DNA of 64,000 nt from Syngnathus acus (GCF_901709675.1 NC_051100.1:3224001-3288000); one strand, 5' to 3'; positions 1-14,398 are shown, counted from the first letter of the stretch. Numbers and translations are program-made. The notes: a model not told the origin generated them from the sequence alone.

Positions 1-3000
1 CAGCCAAGTCCACCTGCTCGCCTTGTAAATCACAAACACACACAAAAAAAAAGTTTGGGCTTGTTTGTTTACATATTACAGGCTTTACAGTGGCTCTGCT
101 GCGGTACACACGGAGCTCTGCTTGGCTCAAGCTTGATGCACGGGCCATAAAGCTAAAGCACCAGCGTGCCGTTCCTACAGGGATTGACCGGCTTGTCATG
201 GGGAGGACAGAATCTTGATGGGAAATATACGGACGGGCCAATCATTTGTCACATCAGCTAAATGCATAAGAATTTAAATGAAATTAATCCATCCCTATAC
301 ACTATATTTATTGGAAATTTTGCATCGTCTGTCTACATGTGTTGCTGCACAATTTATGTTCAAATATCAATTTGTTAAACCGTTACATCACTGCTGCAAA
401 AATGCTATTCATTAGCCTGTCTATGCTATTTTTATAAACACATATATATGTATAAGCTAATGCGGTTGTTTTAATTACACAATGTAAAATTTTGAGATTA
501 GTTTGATGGGAATTGCTGCGAGTTGTGTTGAGTTCACTGTGACCATATTCATATCTTAAAATTTCCGTAAAACTCTGGTCCCTCTTATCTTGATGCGCGG
601 CTGTATACTAAAAACAGGAGTAAATCATACAGAATATTAATATTGTGGTTAATCTCTAATCTCTAACTGCTTCACTGACATGTACAGTTTCTATAGAGTA
701 CATTTTGCCGACACCCACTGGGGTGTTACCGCGTCTTTGGGAGTCAAAACACTTATCTCGAAAAGAGATCAAACCTGCACGTTGTATCTTATCTGCTCTT
801 GCAGTGTTGCCCTTGTGCACGCTCACTTGTGCGTCCTCCTCCGACTTCTCCAAGGTGCACTCGCTACAATCCGCACCGGTGGCGCTCTTTTTTTTTCTGT
901 GTGTGTGTGTGAAAGCGACAGAGGGAATCCAAGCACATTTTGCACATGCGTGACCGCCTCTGGTCCGCTTGAGTGTGGTCATAGCTGACTTTGCCTTTGC
1001 GATAAGGAGAGATGTGGATTCCCGAGCGTCACTAAAAAGAGCCAGTGGGGGAGGGAAGGGGGTCATCGTCGTACTGTTTGGAATTGGACAAAGAGGCCAT
1101 TGTAACTCCTTATGGAAACTCACTTTTTTTTAGCATGGCCTCTATTTTCTCTCTCGTACAGTTCTCCAAATTAGAGGTCAAGTGTGCTTGCTTCAAGCTG
1201 TTTGTCACTTTTAATATAAAAGTCACACAAAGCAAAGAAGTACAGTTTGTAGATATATTTTTTTATATTAACGAAATGCTATTCATAATACTCCAGAGAC
1301 TTCGCTTGACGAAGTTGTGTCTCAATCCCTGTAACTCTTCTTTTCTTCCACTAGTGTATTTTACAAGCCAACAACCTTCACCACTACACCCAACATGACA
1401 AAGGGGGGGAAGGTTTTTTAAAAAAAAAAAAAAAATGAAGGATGGCAGGAGGTGACAGGTAAACAAATTCCGTGTCATATCCTCCTGCTGTCTCCACTCT
1501 TGCCACTTGGCATTTTAATGGAAGGGAATGCGATGTAACATATAGTGGTAACTACAGCGGCAGCCTCGTAGCAAAAGGGGGAGAAAACTTAACTCCTCAG
1601 ACCTATGCATTAAACATATTGTAGAATAGAGTGTAACATTTATCACTGTCATTCCTGGAGAGTTTGTGTAAATTTAAATGCGCTCAAGCGTGCTGAGCCC
1701 CCCACCACCACTCAATCCCCCGCCCCCCCCTCAAGAATGTATGCGTGCAATGCCACCCCAAAGCCCATTTTCCTGAAATCCTTCTCATTGTTCTGCACGA
1801 GCATACCACCAAACAGCTATTCATCTTTGGGGAATATGCTGTACAGAAATGTCTTTGTATGTGAGGCCTGTGCCATGTTGCTTCTTGACTGGCGGACTAT
1901 TTTTCATAGTTTGGAACGGTCTGAAAAACGAGGGGGAGGCGGGGGGGGGGGTCGCATGTAAGGACGTATATGGCCGCAGATATTGCATATTTATTTTCAT
2001 TCAGTCTCTTCAGCATATTTTAATATATAAAATGGCTCACCAGTATTCACTTTAAAAACATTACAATAATCAATTACGAGCTCCCGCACAAAAGCAGAAA
2101 AGACGATTAAATAAAAGCTTTGTGGATTGTTCGTGACAAGCACTTTTCCGCGGGGCAAAATGAAACAATCGCGCCTTTAAACGTGGACCATGTCGGCGAC
2201 ACATTCAACATTAGAATAAATTACCTAACCTTTACAACTTGCAGTGCCAATAACAGGATAAATGACAGATCATGGCTTATTATTCACTACGAGGTTTTAC
2301 ACATAATAATGATGTCATCAATAATGCCCGCCGTTTTAAAACATAAAAAAAACAAAAAAAACACTCAAGGCAGTTAATTTCTTTTTTTTTTTTTTTTTTA
2401 AATCAGCCAGCTGGAAAGACGGACTGAAAAGATTGTCAGGGACACAAAGAAAAAAAAAAAAAAGAGAGAAAAATGTGCTGCGTTATGTTCCTTTTAGCGA
2501 ACCGCACTTATGAGTCAATTTGCCAAACAATGTGAGGCCGACTTGACTGAGGAGGCACATCAGCGGCGCTGACACGGAAGCTTGTCAGTGACCAGCCGAC
2601 AACAAATGGATCTCATCTGACAAATATCCTGCAGGGCTTTTTATTCTTTTTTTTTTTTCTTACGCCCGTTGCTGGTCTTTCATTTTAGCTGCCGCGTCGT
2701 CTGCGGTCCTCAAGTAAGGAGTCATCTTGATGGACACCCGCACATTAAGCTGGTAAGTGTGTATGTACGGCACACATGGTGTCTTAATGCTTGTCACACT
2801 CCACTGTCCTTGTCTTTGCCGAGGGAAAGGCTGTTGAGTTTCACACCACTGAAGAAAACTAGCACATTTTGCACAGTAAATGGGCTTTTCAAATAGTTTG
2901 TGCTTGATTGGGGGTGCATGCACATATGTGATCTGTTTATCTGTACGGCTTTTATGCGCTCATTGGAAGAAAGTTTCCAACCACGTTCTTGGGAAGTGTC

Positions 3001-3739
3001 GGATTTGCTCTGTTACGACGTTGGAAACTTTTCATGGAAGGTCATGCAGGGGTGGATTTAATTTTTCTCTCTGATTTTGGTAGTTCTGAATTTCCAAATT
3101 GGAAATATTATCATAGTCTAACCTTCCGTGTCCTTTTATGTCATCAGGATGTGTTCAAGTCAGTTTTCTGGCAGTTATGATGTTGCAAATCGTACAAGCT
3201 GGAATTTTGGCTTTTTTGGCCTTGCAAATTTGGCGTCTGATTTTGGATATTTTTGTTGTCCAATGTGAATTACTGTTAACAAAAAAATAACTTTTATAGC
3301 TCAAGTTTTGGCTGTTTGTCGCAGCTCACCCGTTTCTCGGCTTCAGTCACGTGACCGTTGCAATGCGAGCCCGAAGGTGCTTTGACAACAACAGGCATGT
3401 GGATTCTTTTGTCCTTAAAAACGTGACCCACAAAAAAATCTGATGTGTGTTGAGGCGCTGGGACTAATAAATGACATTTCAATTGGGAAAATTGATTCAT
3501 TATCCAAGTCAAGTGAGGTTGGTCACGGAACAAATGTAAATCCAAAGGCAAGTGAGCAGTGTCTCCTCTTGTGTTTTCTAAAAATCATTTGCGATGCGCA
3601 ATAGATGCCGAACAGCAGACGCGGCTCCTCACTTTGAGATGATAGCTCGTGATTGATGCCGTCTGTTCGCGCTGATCGTCCATTATAGGACACGTGGCGC
3701 GTGGCATTGAGGGTCATTTCCAGACAGCCTCGGCGGAAA

Positions 3740-3880
3740 ATCTTAAATAAATTTAATTGTCTGCATCCGCCATCAGAAATGACTTTATGGATTTTGCTTC
3801 ATAATTAAGAGCTCCCACATCCATAAACTTAAATCACTGCGCACAGATGTTGAGGTGTAATTAAAGCATTAAAATGTGCG
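3740..3880. promoter_or_regulatory. Candidate conserved non-coding element
   Basis: This is a repeat-free block with long stretches of AT-rich but complex sequence, including AATTTAATT, CATAATTAAG, TGTAATTAAAG and CATTAAAATG, typical of homeodomain-dense vertebrate enhancers. No coding frame is supported. The call rests on texture only and needs a cross-species alignment. Confidence 0.22.
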
Positions 3881-5842
3881 AACAATCAACTGGCGCTTCA
3901 AAAACAGCCACGGCGACGCCGGCGGCACTTTTTTTGTTCAAAAGAAAGGACCTCCACTCTTTCTCCCTTTGCTCTGTTTTCCAACACCGGGAAGTCATCG
4001 CCATAAATCTCGCCGCTTCGCTCCGCCATTCGTAGCCCGAGTGATGCTAACACCATTAGCTGATGATTTAATGATGTGCTTTCCGTCATTCCTCCGTCTC
4101 CATATTCCCCCTCCCGCTGGCTGAGGATGCTGGGAATGTGTGTGTTTTTGAGGACGAGGAGGCTCCAGACGCTCATATGTCATCCACCTCCATTATGCCA
4201 AGGTCACTCCATTGCTTTTCTTAATGTGATCAGGCAAAGTGTCACTTTTGCAGTTCTGTGGCAGTAAATAAGAAGTGGCTCTAATTTGAATGTAGCGTAC
4301 CAAAGGCCCTTTATGGGTTGTTAATTTAGTGTTTAAATACATTTAACAGTTGAGAGGGGGTACTGATTAGGCAGGCTCTCCCAGTGAGGGTTGTCTTTTT
4401 CGCTCCCTATTACTTGACTACTCTGGTAGTTTTTGTATTTGTATGTAATTGTAGTACTATTATATTGGTCTGCTATTATTATACGACTATAAAAGAAAAA
4501 AAATCTCGTCTCTAGTCCCATCTTGTGTCTCTAATTTGATTTGCCGGAAACCACCACGCCTGAGGAAAAACAACCAATCACAAAAAAGATTTACTACTGA
4601 CAGATTGGAGTGTCGGCAAAAGAAAAAAAGTCTTTCTTGAAAATTGTTAGCAAGTATATATGATGCTGGCTGAGAAAAAAAACGAAACAAGAAGAAGCCC
4701 TCGACTGATGGAGACAACCTTTGAGTACGATTGCGCTTTAAGCCAACTCTTCCAGTCACTTTCTCACACCAGCCGCGAGCCGAAAGTGGCTCGCAAAAAG
4801 CCAATAGCGCCTCCCGACACTACAGATTCTTTCTGACACCTAATGCCGCTTATGAAATTGGGGGATAAGTTAATGTGTCACAGTAACATTGATTTTTCAT
4901 TTGCCTCCTTCTGCCCCGCATCCCGCAGCCGGCCGAGCCTTTCCCTTCAGCCGTCGAGATGGATTACTGAGGACCGCTGTTCAGACTGAGCGGAAGGAGG
5001 AAGAGGAGGGGGCAGCAGATGATGCGGGTCTGCGTGAGAGATGCCACACCTGATTACAGGTGACGTCATCTCCGGTGGCAGGTAAGGTGGCAGGTGGATT
5101 CTGTTCAATCTGATACCGAAACATTGTGTGTGTTGCTGCTCCGTGTGTGTCATAGTAGCCACACTTTGGTGGTTTATTATTGTTATTAAGATTTATGCTC
5201 ATTTTCATTAGCCTCGCTATGGTTTCTCGCATTATATGTAGCATTTAGCTAGCCGGTTTTTGTTAGATAAAATTACAAGTAAGTGATCAACATATTTCGG
5301 TCTTTAAAAATACGCTGTTTATTTGTGTATATTTTATGTGACAGTTTACACATGATATTTTGAAAGTGTGTTTTCATATGTTTAAATTAGGTTTGAACGA
5401 TTTTGGAAATTGAATCTGATTGCGTTTTTTTCATTAATAATGCGAGTTAATATGCAGTTAATTTTTTCAACCTCCTTTTCCATTGTATTTATTTTAACAA
5501 ACAAGCAATCATTAGTATTTAATTTCAGTTACATTAATTGGTTAGCCCTAGTTCAAATCATTAGTTTTATCGCCTATTGCATCAGTGAGTGCATGTTTAA
5601 ATAAATAAAAATAAGATTTCTATTGTCACGACCAACAAATGTTATCTTTATTTTGTCCCATTAAAATAAGAGAACTGCAATGACAAATCTAAAAATGCTA
5701 ATATGACAGAGCTAAATCTATCATTTCTTCAAGATTTTAGCATTTTCTTCCTTTTTGTGGCTAACAAGTAGCAATTGCTTTTCATCGTCACGGCCATATC
5801 AAAGTGGGCCTAAACTGAGAGGGTTAAGAAATCTACCTGGTT

Positions 5843-5846
<4 letters not shown>

Positions 5847-5874
<28 letters not shown>
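5847..5874. repeat. (AG)n microsatellite
   Basis: Fourteen perfect AG dinucleotides are followed by a purine-rich GAAAGGGGGCGGGGG tract. This is an ordinary simple repeat. Confidence 0.95.
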
Positions 5875-5879
<5 letters not shown>

Positions 5880-8111
5880 GGGCGGGGGTCTCCCGTAACA
5901 ACTACGCGCTGCTCAATGAGCTATGTCGTCAGTTCCATATGAGATTGGTTAATACAAAAGCTTGCCGGTGAAAAACATTGTCCTGCTGCCAGTGACAAAG
6001 ACAAAGTGCCTGCGTTTTGGCGTACGCGCGAGTCAAAGGGACAGGTGACGACAGGGAGGGAGAGCAGCGGAGCCAATTTGAATTTCACATCTAGGAGGAG
6101 GCAGCGTGTCATTAAAAAAGCCTAATTTCAGTGTCAGGTAGGCTTACAGGTGATCCATCATCTTGTCACAAGAATTTTATTTTATTTTCAAAGGAGTTCA
6201 AAGCCAGCCTTCCTGACTTTTGCGCTTCACTTTCGATTAGATTTAAAGGCAATTAAGGGGAAAAGTCTTCTTCTGCCCTCTCATGCTCATCTGGGTTGGG
6301 CGGGTGTACTTTTCAGAAATCCAAACATTCCGTAGCTTCAAAATCACCATGAGCAATTTTAAGAGCCATCGCTTGGATGCACAGCAAACTTGACAACAAG
6401 AAGCAGATAGTGAATAAAAAGAAGTGCTTGACATTTTGCCACTTCCAGTTGAACCTAAACATGGGGGAAAAAAGAGAATTAAACATAATTAACCGAACGA
6501 GATAACTTCGCTTAAAGCCTGCTAGAATAATGCTAACACATAGGCTAACTAAACTAGCATCGATATCGCTGGGGCTATCTTGTATAAGAACATAAACTGA
6601 AAAAAACACATTACAAAAATTATTGTTGTTATTTTAGGAGGCTGGAACAGATTAATGGCGTTTCCATCCATTTACATGGGGAACGCCGCTTTGAGATGTG
6701 TCACAGAACGAATTAAAATCAAGTCACCGCTATACCGATTTGCCCACGTTGGCTCGTCAGATCGCCCCAACTAAGTGCACATCAGCACCCTGAGAATGCC
6801 ATTTATTGCTACATTTCTGAACCTAAACGCCTGTCAGCTCCAATCTCTCCACAGGAAGGCGTCCTGGTAATAAAATACATCTGAGGGAGGCGGTGGGGGG
6901 GGGGGGGGCCTAGCGATGGGGACACACGTTTTCCCAGATAGGCTGTGACAAAACAACATTACCATGTCCGCTTCACATAGCGACACGTACAGGACAGATG
7001 GTTGTCTTCGCCGTCTACACCGAGCCGCAGACACATACACGCAGACGCGGGGAACATTCGCAACAACAGACTGCGGAGATTTAAAGGAAAAAAAAAAAAA
7101 AAACGTTTCCCCAAAAGGTTTCACAGAACTTTTGATGGGTTTTATTCATGTAGTCAATGAAATGCAGGAAGTACAAAGATTCTCAAACAATTTACACCTC
7201 AAAATATGCTTGGTCCTCCAAGACCAAAATGAAAATACAAATGGCAGAATTTATTTTTTATTTTTCTTGTTTTAGGACTGTTTGATAGTACTTCACCAAT
7301 ACTAATAGCAAGTTAATCATTTAGTCATTTGAAATTATTACGCTTCAACAGTAAGGGTGTTTCAAATTTCAAAAGTAAAATTTGTTAAAAACTAATATCT
7401 CCCTTCTAGAAAAAAGACAAAAATGTCAAAAATCTACTTTGAGCTCGGCCTGAATTTTTGACATTTAAATCTTAGCTTGGTTGCCGTTAATAATACAAAT
7501 TCAATTTGCAATTGCGTAAAGTATTTGACACTACTTTGACTCCATTAACTTTATCGCTTGTGTCATACAAGCATCCAAAGTTCCTCATGACTTTGCTCAC
7601 TCAAAGAGGAGTAGAAAGGGGCAGGGGAGGGGTGAGTCCATACGTGCGGGGGGGGGGCGCACACGAGCGCGATATTGGCAGAGCTCCGAGGGACGCGGCG
7701 TCGTTACATGGACATGTAAGCACCGTCGTCGGCGCATCGCGCCGCCTAAGTGGACAAAAAACGCCAGGGCAGCAAAAAGTGGCGAACGAGCAGCGCAGAT
7801 TCATTAGGCGAGCCCTTCCCGGCATGCTTTGCAATGACAAATGATTGACTTGGAACAATATCTAAAGTGATCAGGATAAAGTACCAGCCATTTCAAGGCT
7901 CAGCAAAATTCAAATTCTAATTAGACCTTGCACCACATTCCAAATAAAAATGGCTCCCTGGGTGCTTTAGCCTATCAGGTGTCTCTCCCAGACCACTGGA
8001 ACAAAACGAATAAAGAAAATGATTAAAGCGATAACAAAGGCATAAAATTCAAATTATAGCGGCATCACATCTGGGATCTGTATGTCACTGCGCTGCCGTT
8101 TATGCCAACCG

Positions 8112-8148
8112 CACACACACAGACACACACACACACACGCACACACAC
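8112..8148. repeat. (CA)n microsatellite
   Basis: CA dinucleotides run with two interruptions (AGA and CGC). This is an ordinary simple repeat. Confidence 0.95.
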
Positions 8149-8289
8149 CATTTCTGCGTAAGGACAAGAAAGTAGAAGATGTGGAAAAAAGGAGGGAATT
8201 AAAAGGTGGAGAACGAGAACGCAAATAGGCTCTCGGCTTTAAGGTTATTAATGACTCCTCCAAAAATGTGCGCGCTTTCCAATCTCTGC

Positions 8290-8720
8290 GAGAAGCGCTT
8301 GAAGGAGCCTGCAGATGAAGCTGACCTTCACAATGTTCTTTGGTCTTTAGTTAAGAAATTCACTCACCATTATGGCATCATTAGGGAAACAAGGATAAAA
8401 TTACTCCATGCTTAATGACCTATAGGATCTCCACCAAAATTTGTTTCAGATCTAATAAAAGGGAGCCTAACACACTCCAATGAATTATGAGGACTGCTAC
8501 GCCGGGTATTAAAATGTGCGGGGAAATAGATTTTCTCAAGCTAGGAGGACTGGACTTTTCAAATCAGATAGTAGAATGGAATTTTATGGGCAATAAATTC
8601 CACCATGTCTCAATTTCATTTTTTTTTTCCTTGCCCTCAGAATTTTTCAGCCTGTGATGGAATCTGTGAGTGGGCTGGCCTCTAAAAATTCATTGCCAAT
8701 TGCCGTCTCCTTCTCGATCC
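8290..8720. promoter_or_regulatory. Candidate conserved non-coding element
   Basis: This is a long stretch of complex, repeat-poor sequence without a supported reading frame. It has many TTAATG, CATTATGG, ATTATGAG and CAATAAATTCC motifs, and stays free of simple repeats except one T-run near 8620. The texture resembles deeply conserved developmental enhancers. Conservation cannot be tested from one sequence. Confidence 0.25.
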
Positions 8721-8970
8721 TCTTAAGGTAGATAGATTGATGGATGAATGGCTAAACGGGCCAATAAGTGGAGAAAAAGTAGGAGCCAAGGAAAACCACA
8801 TGTATGATGGAAATAAATGATTAGATACACATATGGCTACTTCAGAAGAAAAAAAAATCCCCAGAAGGGGCGATAAGAAGTCAAAGATTTGTAAAATTGA
8901 CCCAAAAATATGTGCACTTCTATTGGAATGAAGATTATGAAAACAAAATGTTCAGAATTTCATCCAACAA

Positions 8971-9100
8971 AAATCAGCTAGCTTTATGCTAACATGATAA
9001 ATGTGCTAATGGTGTTACGCTAAATATAAACCGTCAAATATCTGCTCCTCGAACACACGGGACAACAACTCATACAAACACAACATACAAAAAAAATCAG
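8971..9100 (+). repeat. Dispersed 'GCTAACAT' repeat family, copy 1 (divergent)
   Basis: It shares the order GCTTwATGCTAACAT, TGCTAATGG, AAACCkTCAAA, CAACA..CATACAA with copies at 12.57-12.93 and 18.21-18.40 kb. This is the most diverged copy. No terminal repeats or coding capacity were seen, so it could be a SINE or MITE remnant. Confidence 0.45.
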
Positions 9101-12100
9101 GTGTAGTATTCTGTAAATTTATATTTCTGAATAGGATGCAAAAAGAAAGACAACAAATGTTGACAATGCTTTCACGTTAGCGCTTAGCCACCAGGCCGTT
9201 AGCGTAGAGGACGCCCAAAAAGTCAGACGTAAAAGTTGAAGAAAACGGCCATCTTTTTTTTTTCTCGCGCCACTTTAAAAGTGCCGTTGGATTATGGCTG
9301 CTAGGATGCAGCACCCCAAGAAGGAGTTTGCGAGCTAATGGCATTTGCTCTCTTTAAACTTTAATCTTTCCTATTAATTCCCTGCAACTGGAGAATGTGC
9401 GAGAGTTAATGTTCCATGAACGTGTTTCTCACTCTGCACTCTCCTCAAGCTAATTACCCTCAGGTGCTAAATGGGGGGAAATTGCAATCCATTTGGAAGG
9501 GAGAAATTTCACCTCCCTCGCCCCCCTCCCCTCCCCCACACACGCCCACCACCCCCTCGTGTGCAAAAGAGAAAATCAAACATTGAGTACGTGGAATCCG
9601 AAATGGACAATCAGCGCTAATGTGCGATGGGCTCGCCCTTCTCCAAGGTGGCTTCGACGAGCGTAAACGGCTCGCCCCCGTTTCCCCGCCTCACCGCTTA
9701 TCGCTCGGGTCACGCCGAGGTCAACCGCGGACGACCCGATGCCGAACAGATGTTTGATTGACGCGGATGCCGCAGATTGGCCATCAAAGTTTTTTTTTTT
9801 TTTTAAATTTCTGATGGCGAAGGAGAACCGTCGAGGGCGAACGGCGAAGGAGGAGACACACCCGAGGAAGTCAAAATCCAAATTAAAAGCGGCTTACGCA
9901 GCGGCTGACGGATCGGCGGTTGTCGTCACGGGACATTAAACGGCGTATCAGTCAATGACAGAATCAAGTTGCCATTACACAAATGGTTCCCGAGTCCATC
10001 GCTAATCAGTAACGCGGGATCAACGGCAGACAAATAGCTTTGATAAGTTTTTGTTTTTAAAGGGAGGTGAGGAAGTCAAGGGAAATGAAGTCTAGTTGGG
10101 GTGAGGTAGGGGGGCGTTAGGGGGGTCTCCGCTCTCCCTCTAAGGAGTGTGTCACTTTGTCCTCCGTTTGATCTTTGTCTCCACACAGGAAATTAAAGAT
10201 GTGAGGAGGTGCTGACTACCGTCTCGTAAAAACGGAGGCCTCCTTTTCTGACAGCAAAAGTCAAAATTAGATTTGCTCGTTTAGGAATGACAATAGCTTG
10301 TGCCTTGAAATACACAACTTACTTTTTTTTTTTTAAGAGATACTAATTTGTAAGCGAAGACTGTGGAGTCGCATTTTTTTGGGCCCCCATTTTTCCATTT
10401 TTGTAAATTTTTCCAACTCATTCCTTTTATGATTAGCAGTCCCCTTTATTCTACTGTCATTCAATATAATTTCATACTTTATCATTCACAGGCAATTTCC
10501 CCCCAGAAATTGCATTTTATAATTGGAAAATATTTTATTTAGTGGGTTGATTATTGTTAAAGTGCTCTCAAAATAAAGTTGTTAGTTTAAAAAAAAAAAA
10601 AACAACTACAGTGCTTCACTTTACTATGACCAGCCACCATTCCACGTTTCAACACTTTGAAATTAAAAGGAAAACAGTCCACATTTTTCCTCCCCGAGCA
10701 TATTTCATGTGTGCAATAATAAATGAATTAGTGGCGGGGAGCGGTGAAAACAGCCCATATCTTAGACAAACAATCGTAGTACCAGCCTTGAGCTCCCGCT
10801 GTGCGGAGAAAACACTCCCTACCATTTCTCTGCATGGCAGAGAGCGGCCAAACATCAAAAGAGCAGATAAGTTGAGTTTCTTGAGAGAGGGGAGGAAGGG
10901 AGAGAAAAAAAAGAAAAAAAACGCACTTCCATGCTTGTAAGTAAAACCCAAAGAAGTGGGATAAGTTACTCCATTTCACCCTGTGTGGCCTTTCACGCCA
11001 TCGTTTTTGCTTGAAGGCATAAGTAAAGTGTCTGTTGATGCCCGCCCCAATCCCAAATCTCATCCTGTAAAATGTCAAAGCTATTTGGTTAAATCATTAG
11101 AAGCGGGTGGCGTCTCAGCGAAAGGTTATTTTCTTCATGAACACTTGAGGGTCCGCTGAGTCCCCCCTCCCAAAAGTGTCTGTTGGAAAATGCGTTGACA
11201 TTTTACATGAATGGGGGGGGAGGAGGCTCCTCAATGGACTCTCTGTCAGCGCTCTCCACGTTTCAGGTCATTATCGCAGCGATAGAGGACCACTCGACCC
11301 GTGTTGCTATTACCTTGGAGGAAAGACTCAAACTACTATGAGGGCGATGCTATGAAAGTGAGAGGCGTTAACCTTTGACCTGGACGTGTTTGGTGCACGG
11401 ATTTATTTATAATTTGATATTATTTGGAGTTTATTCCTAAAATGTTTGTTATAACCTACTGTAACATGATGACTAGTTGGAATATTAATATTACGCTTAA
11501 ATGTGACGTAAATGTATAACACAAAATTTAAATTGAAAAATTGTACCGTGAATATTTAAGAACAAAGAACATTCAATGAAATGGTGCTTAATTATTCCAT
11601 TTAAAATGTATTGAACTGAAATAAAAAAAGATAAACATTTAAAAACAAAAAACACAACTGAAATGTGCTTCTTCTGTACTGTAATATATATTGAAGAAAA
11701 AAAAAAGAACTTAACGCTAATTCAACATTCTGCACAGTTTAATTGTTTCAAGTACAACTTACCACCAATAATGTATGATACCACAACTCTGATAATGAAT
11801 AAAATTCAAGCCAGTTCTGTTTATGTGTGCGAGTGCTTGTGAGCCTTTTGGTGTGTGTGTGTTTGCATGAGTGTGCGCGTGGAGAGGAGGTCCAGTCAGC
11901 CTGAGTCGGCATGCAGCTGATAACGTAGGTAATGGCGTTTCTGGAAGAGTGAGGCCAGATGAAAGCACCACATGGACAGATACCACAGGCATACTGGCCT
12001 CTTCTTTCGGAAAATTCCATTTTTTCCAGCAGAGAGGCATGAATGCCGAGGCTGAATCCAAATCCGGTTTTCCGCACTTTATCAGCGTGTGGCCCACCAA

Positions 12101-12568
12101 GTGGTGAGATTGTGCGGCGGGGGTGGGGGGGGTTGACGGCGAGGAGGTTGGCAGGGCGGGGTGTAGGTGGGCTGGGGGCACGGGGTGGGCGAGCCACTCA
12201 GGCGAGACCCTTCGCTTTAATCCAATTTACAGCCTCCCCCAGCAAAAGATAATTACAAGCCTTAAACCAGCTTGGAAAAGGGTTGGAAGAAAAGACCTCA
12301 CTCGAACCCAAACGGTGCATCTGGCATCTTCGGGGGGGCGAAGTGTCCAAGTAGACAACAAGAAGGTTGTGAGGGGGTTGTTAGCGGCGCTAACGCTAAG
12401 GCTTTGTGACAAACTTTGAGTGTGTGTAGCTAAAGAGGCAAAGTGATGCTTTTACGTCTTTAAAGAGCATGTCCTAGTGAGTAGATGACCTCCGTTCATT
12501 TTGTATGACCCCCTCGGTGCGAATTGTGCCACATAGCAGGTCCAGCGCATATAACGAAAGATAATTAA

Positions 12569-12740
12569 ATGTTCAACCAATCTATAAAGTTTTATCGAAA
12601 GAAAGGCTTAATGCTAACATATCATGAGAATTGCCATACAGAGGCTAAAAGAAATTAGCATTCATGTTTCAGCAATTACAAACCTTCAACTGCTACTTTA
12701 AAACACAAACCTACAAACAAAGCATACAAGAAAAGAACAT
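12569..12740 (+). repeat. Dispersed 'GCTAACAT' repeat family, copy 2
   Basis: It starts with AATGTTCAACCAA, followed by ATGCTAACATAT, AAATTAGCAT, AACCTTCAAC and CAAAGCATACAA. The same motif order occurs from 18,219. Copies 2 and 4 together define a family of about 180 bp. Confidence 0.6.
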
Positions 12741-12794
12741 TTAATATTTGTATCTTCATTGCTATGTTTTGTTTAGTAGTTGTAATGGAATGAA

Positions 12795-12925
12795 AGTCGG
12801 ATAATCCTAACATATAATACAAAATGTTATTAATGGAAATTAGCATTGGTGTAAGAGTAATTATAAACTTTCAAACAAGTGCTTCTTAACTACATTGAGC
12901 AACAATGGCAAAAAACAACATTTTT
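12795..12925 (+). repeat. Dispersed 'GCTAACAT' repeat family, copy 3
   Basis: It has CCTAACATAT, TAATGGAAATTAGCAT, AAACTTTCAAACAA, CATTGAGCAACAA in the same order as copy 4. It follows copy 2 closely and could be a tandem duplicate or an independent insertion. Confidence 0.6.
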
Positions 12926-13999
12926 ATTTCAAAATTTACAGGATGGCGTTAGAGTGAACCTTGATGTCGCCGGATTCATCATTCGTAAAAATACAGTGAG
13001 GACTGAATGTGTCTCCTTATTGGCTTTGGCTTGTTTAACTACACCTTTCAAAATGTCCGCTTGAATGTGCCATGGCTCGCGCAAACATACACATTGGAGC
13101 TTTCCTTTCTCGCAGCCCGCATCTTTGTCAAACAGTCTTTGAAGTGAGCGCGGAGAAACAGGGGTTAACTCTGGCAAAAGAATGCGAGGAAATAATGAAG
13201 GGCGACTCGCAGGGGAGCGGAAAGGCCGGCCGGCCGCCCGCCCGCCCGCTCCTAATTAATGGAAGGAGAGACACTCCCAAATTCTTCCATTCACAAGCTC
13301 ACAATGGCCATCTCCAGCAAGCAGAACCTGGAATGGACAATGGGAGGAGTGAATGGAAGAGGGGGGGGGGGGGGGGACTCAAAACTCAAGACCTTATTTT
13401 GATTAAAAGTACTTTCTTGTATTTGAAAGCTTTATGCATTCAATGGAAATGTGTTCCAAAAGGATCCTAGAGGACAATTTAGCAATTGATCAATCCAACC
13501 CTCTACATTCTACAAGGTGGGGGCATCAAGGTGGAGGCCCGGGGCTTATTTTGCCACAAGTCAAGAGGCGAGGAGGTATAAGACAAGTGTGAGCCCACCT
13601 ACCACTGGTTTACCCCCCCTTGTTAGTTGCTTTAGTTTTGACTTCTGAGCTGCCCCACACTGCTAATCTGTTAATTAATTAAGCCCCTCCCACAAGACAC
13701 CCAGCAGGGTTATAATACCTTTGTATTGATTTTTGGTACGAATAGTTTTGAGTTTTTGTTTTTTTACATTGGTGTGGATTTTATTTTTTCCATTATTACT
13801 TTATGTATTCAAAAATGCTTATTTGAAATTTAGCCTAGCTTAGCTTGATTACAATAGTTTTAATTGCAGTGCTAGGTTAGTTCATGAGAATATTATTTAA
13901 AATATCCATCTGATTTTGTTGTTGACATTTGTCTACAAAATGTGAATCGAATAATCTAATAATTAGAGCGACCCCGCTTTAAAGGGCACATCTTGATGC

Positions 14000-14380
14000 C
14001 CCTTCCTTTAAGAAGGAACTAACAAGCTCCACTTGGAAGAGATGAGGCTCGCTCACCTTGCCGTAAACAAACATCTCGGCGCTGCCCGCCGAGGCGGCTG
14101 ATAAGTGGGGCAACAAAGTCAATTAGTTGTGTGATTATTAGTATGTGACAGGCGCCGGGGTCCCGCAGATTAACTCGCGAGCCTTGAAGGGATGGGACAA
14201 CAATAATGGTGAAACATGTCCGTCCGAGCAGAAAAGTAAAGGTAGCAAAAAGGAACAACAGCCTGTTCAATTAATTAGGTTGAATTAATGAAGTTCTGCT
14301 TGATTAAATGGCAACGGCGTCCAAAACGCCTCGTTTTGCCTGACATAATGGACACTTTTATGTCAATTACAAACGCCTTT
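14000..14380. promoter_or_regulatory. Candidate conserved non-coding element
   Basis: This is a repeat-free block with GTCAATTAGTTG, TTCAATTAATTAGG, TTGAATTAATGAAG, TTGATTAAATGG and GTCAATTAC motifs spaced along it. No reading frame is supported. Its texture suggests a homeodomain-rich enhancer. Confidence 0.25.
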
Positions 14381-14398
14381 ATTGTTACAGAGAGCGGA

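Noticed and set aside
10554-12419. Several 98-149 codon frames in the left desert
   Set aside because: They are Ser/Lys/His-rich, overlap on both strands, cross poly-A, poly-G and CA tracts, and have no homology I recognise.
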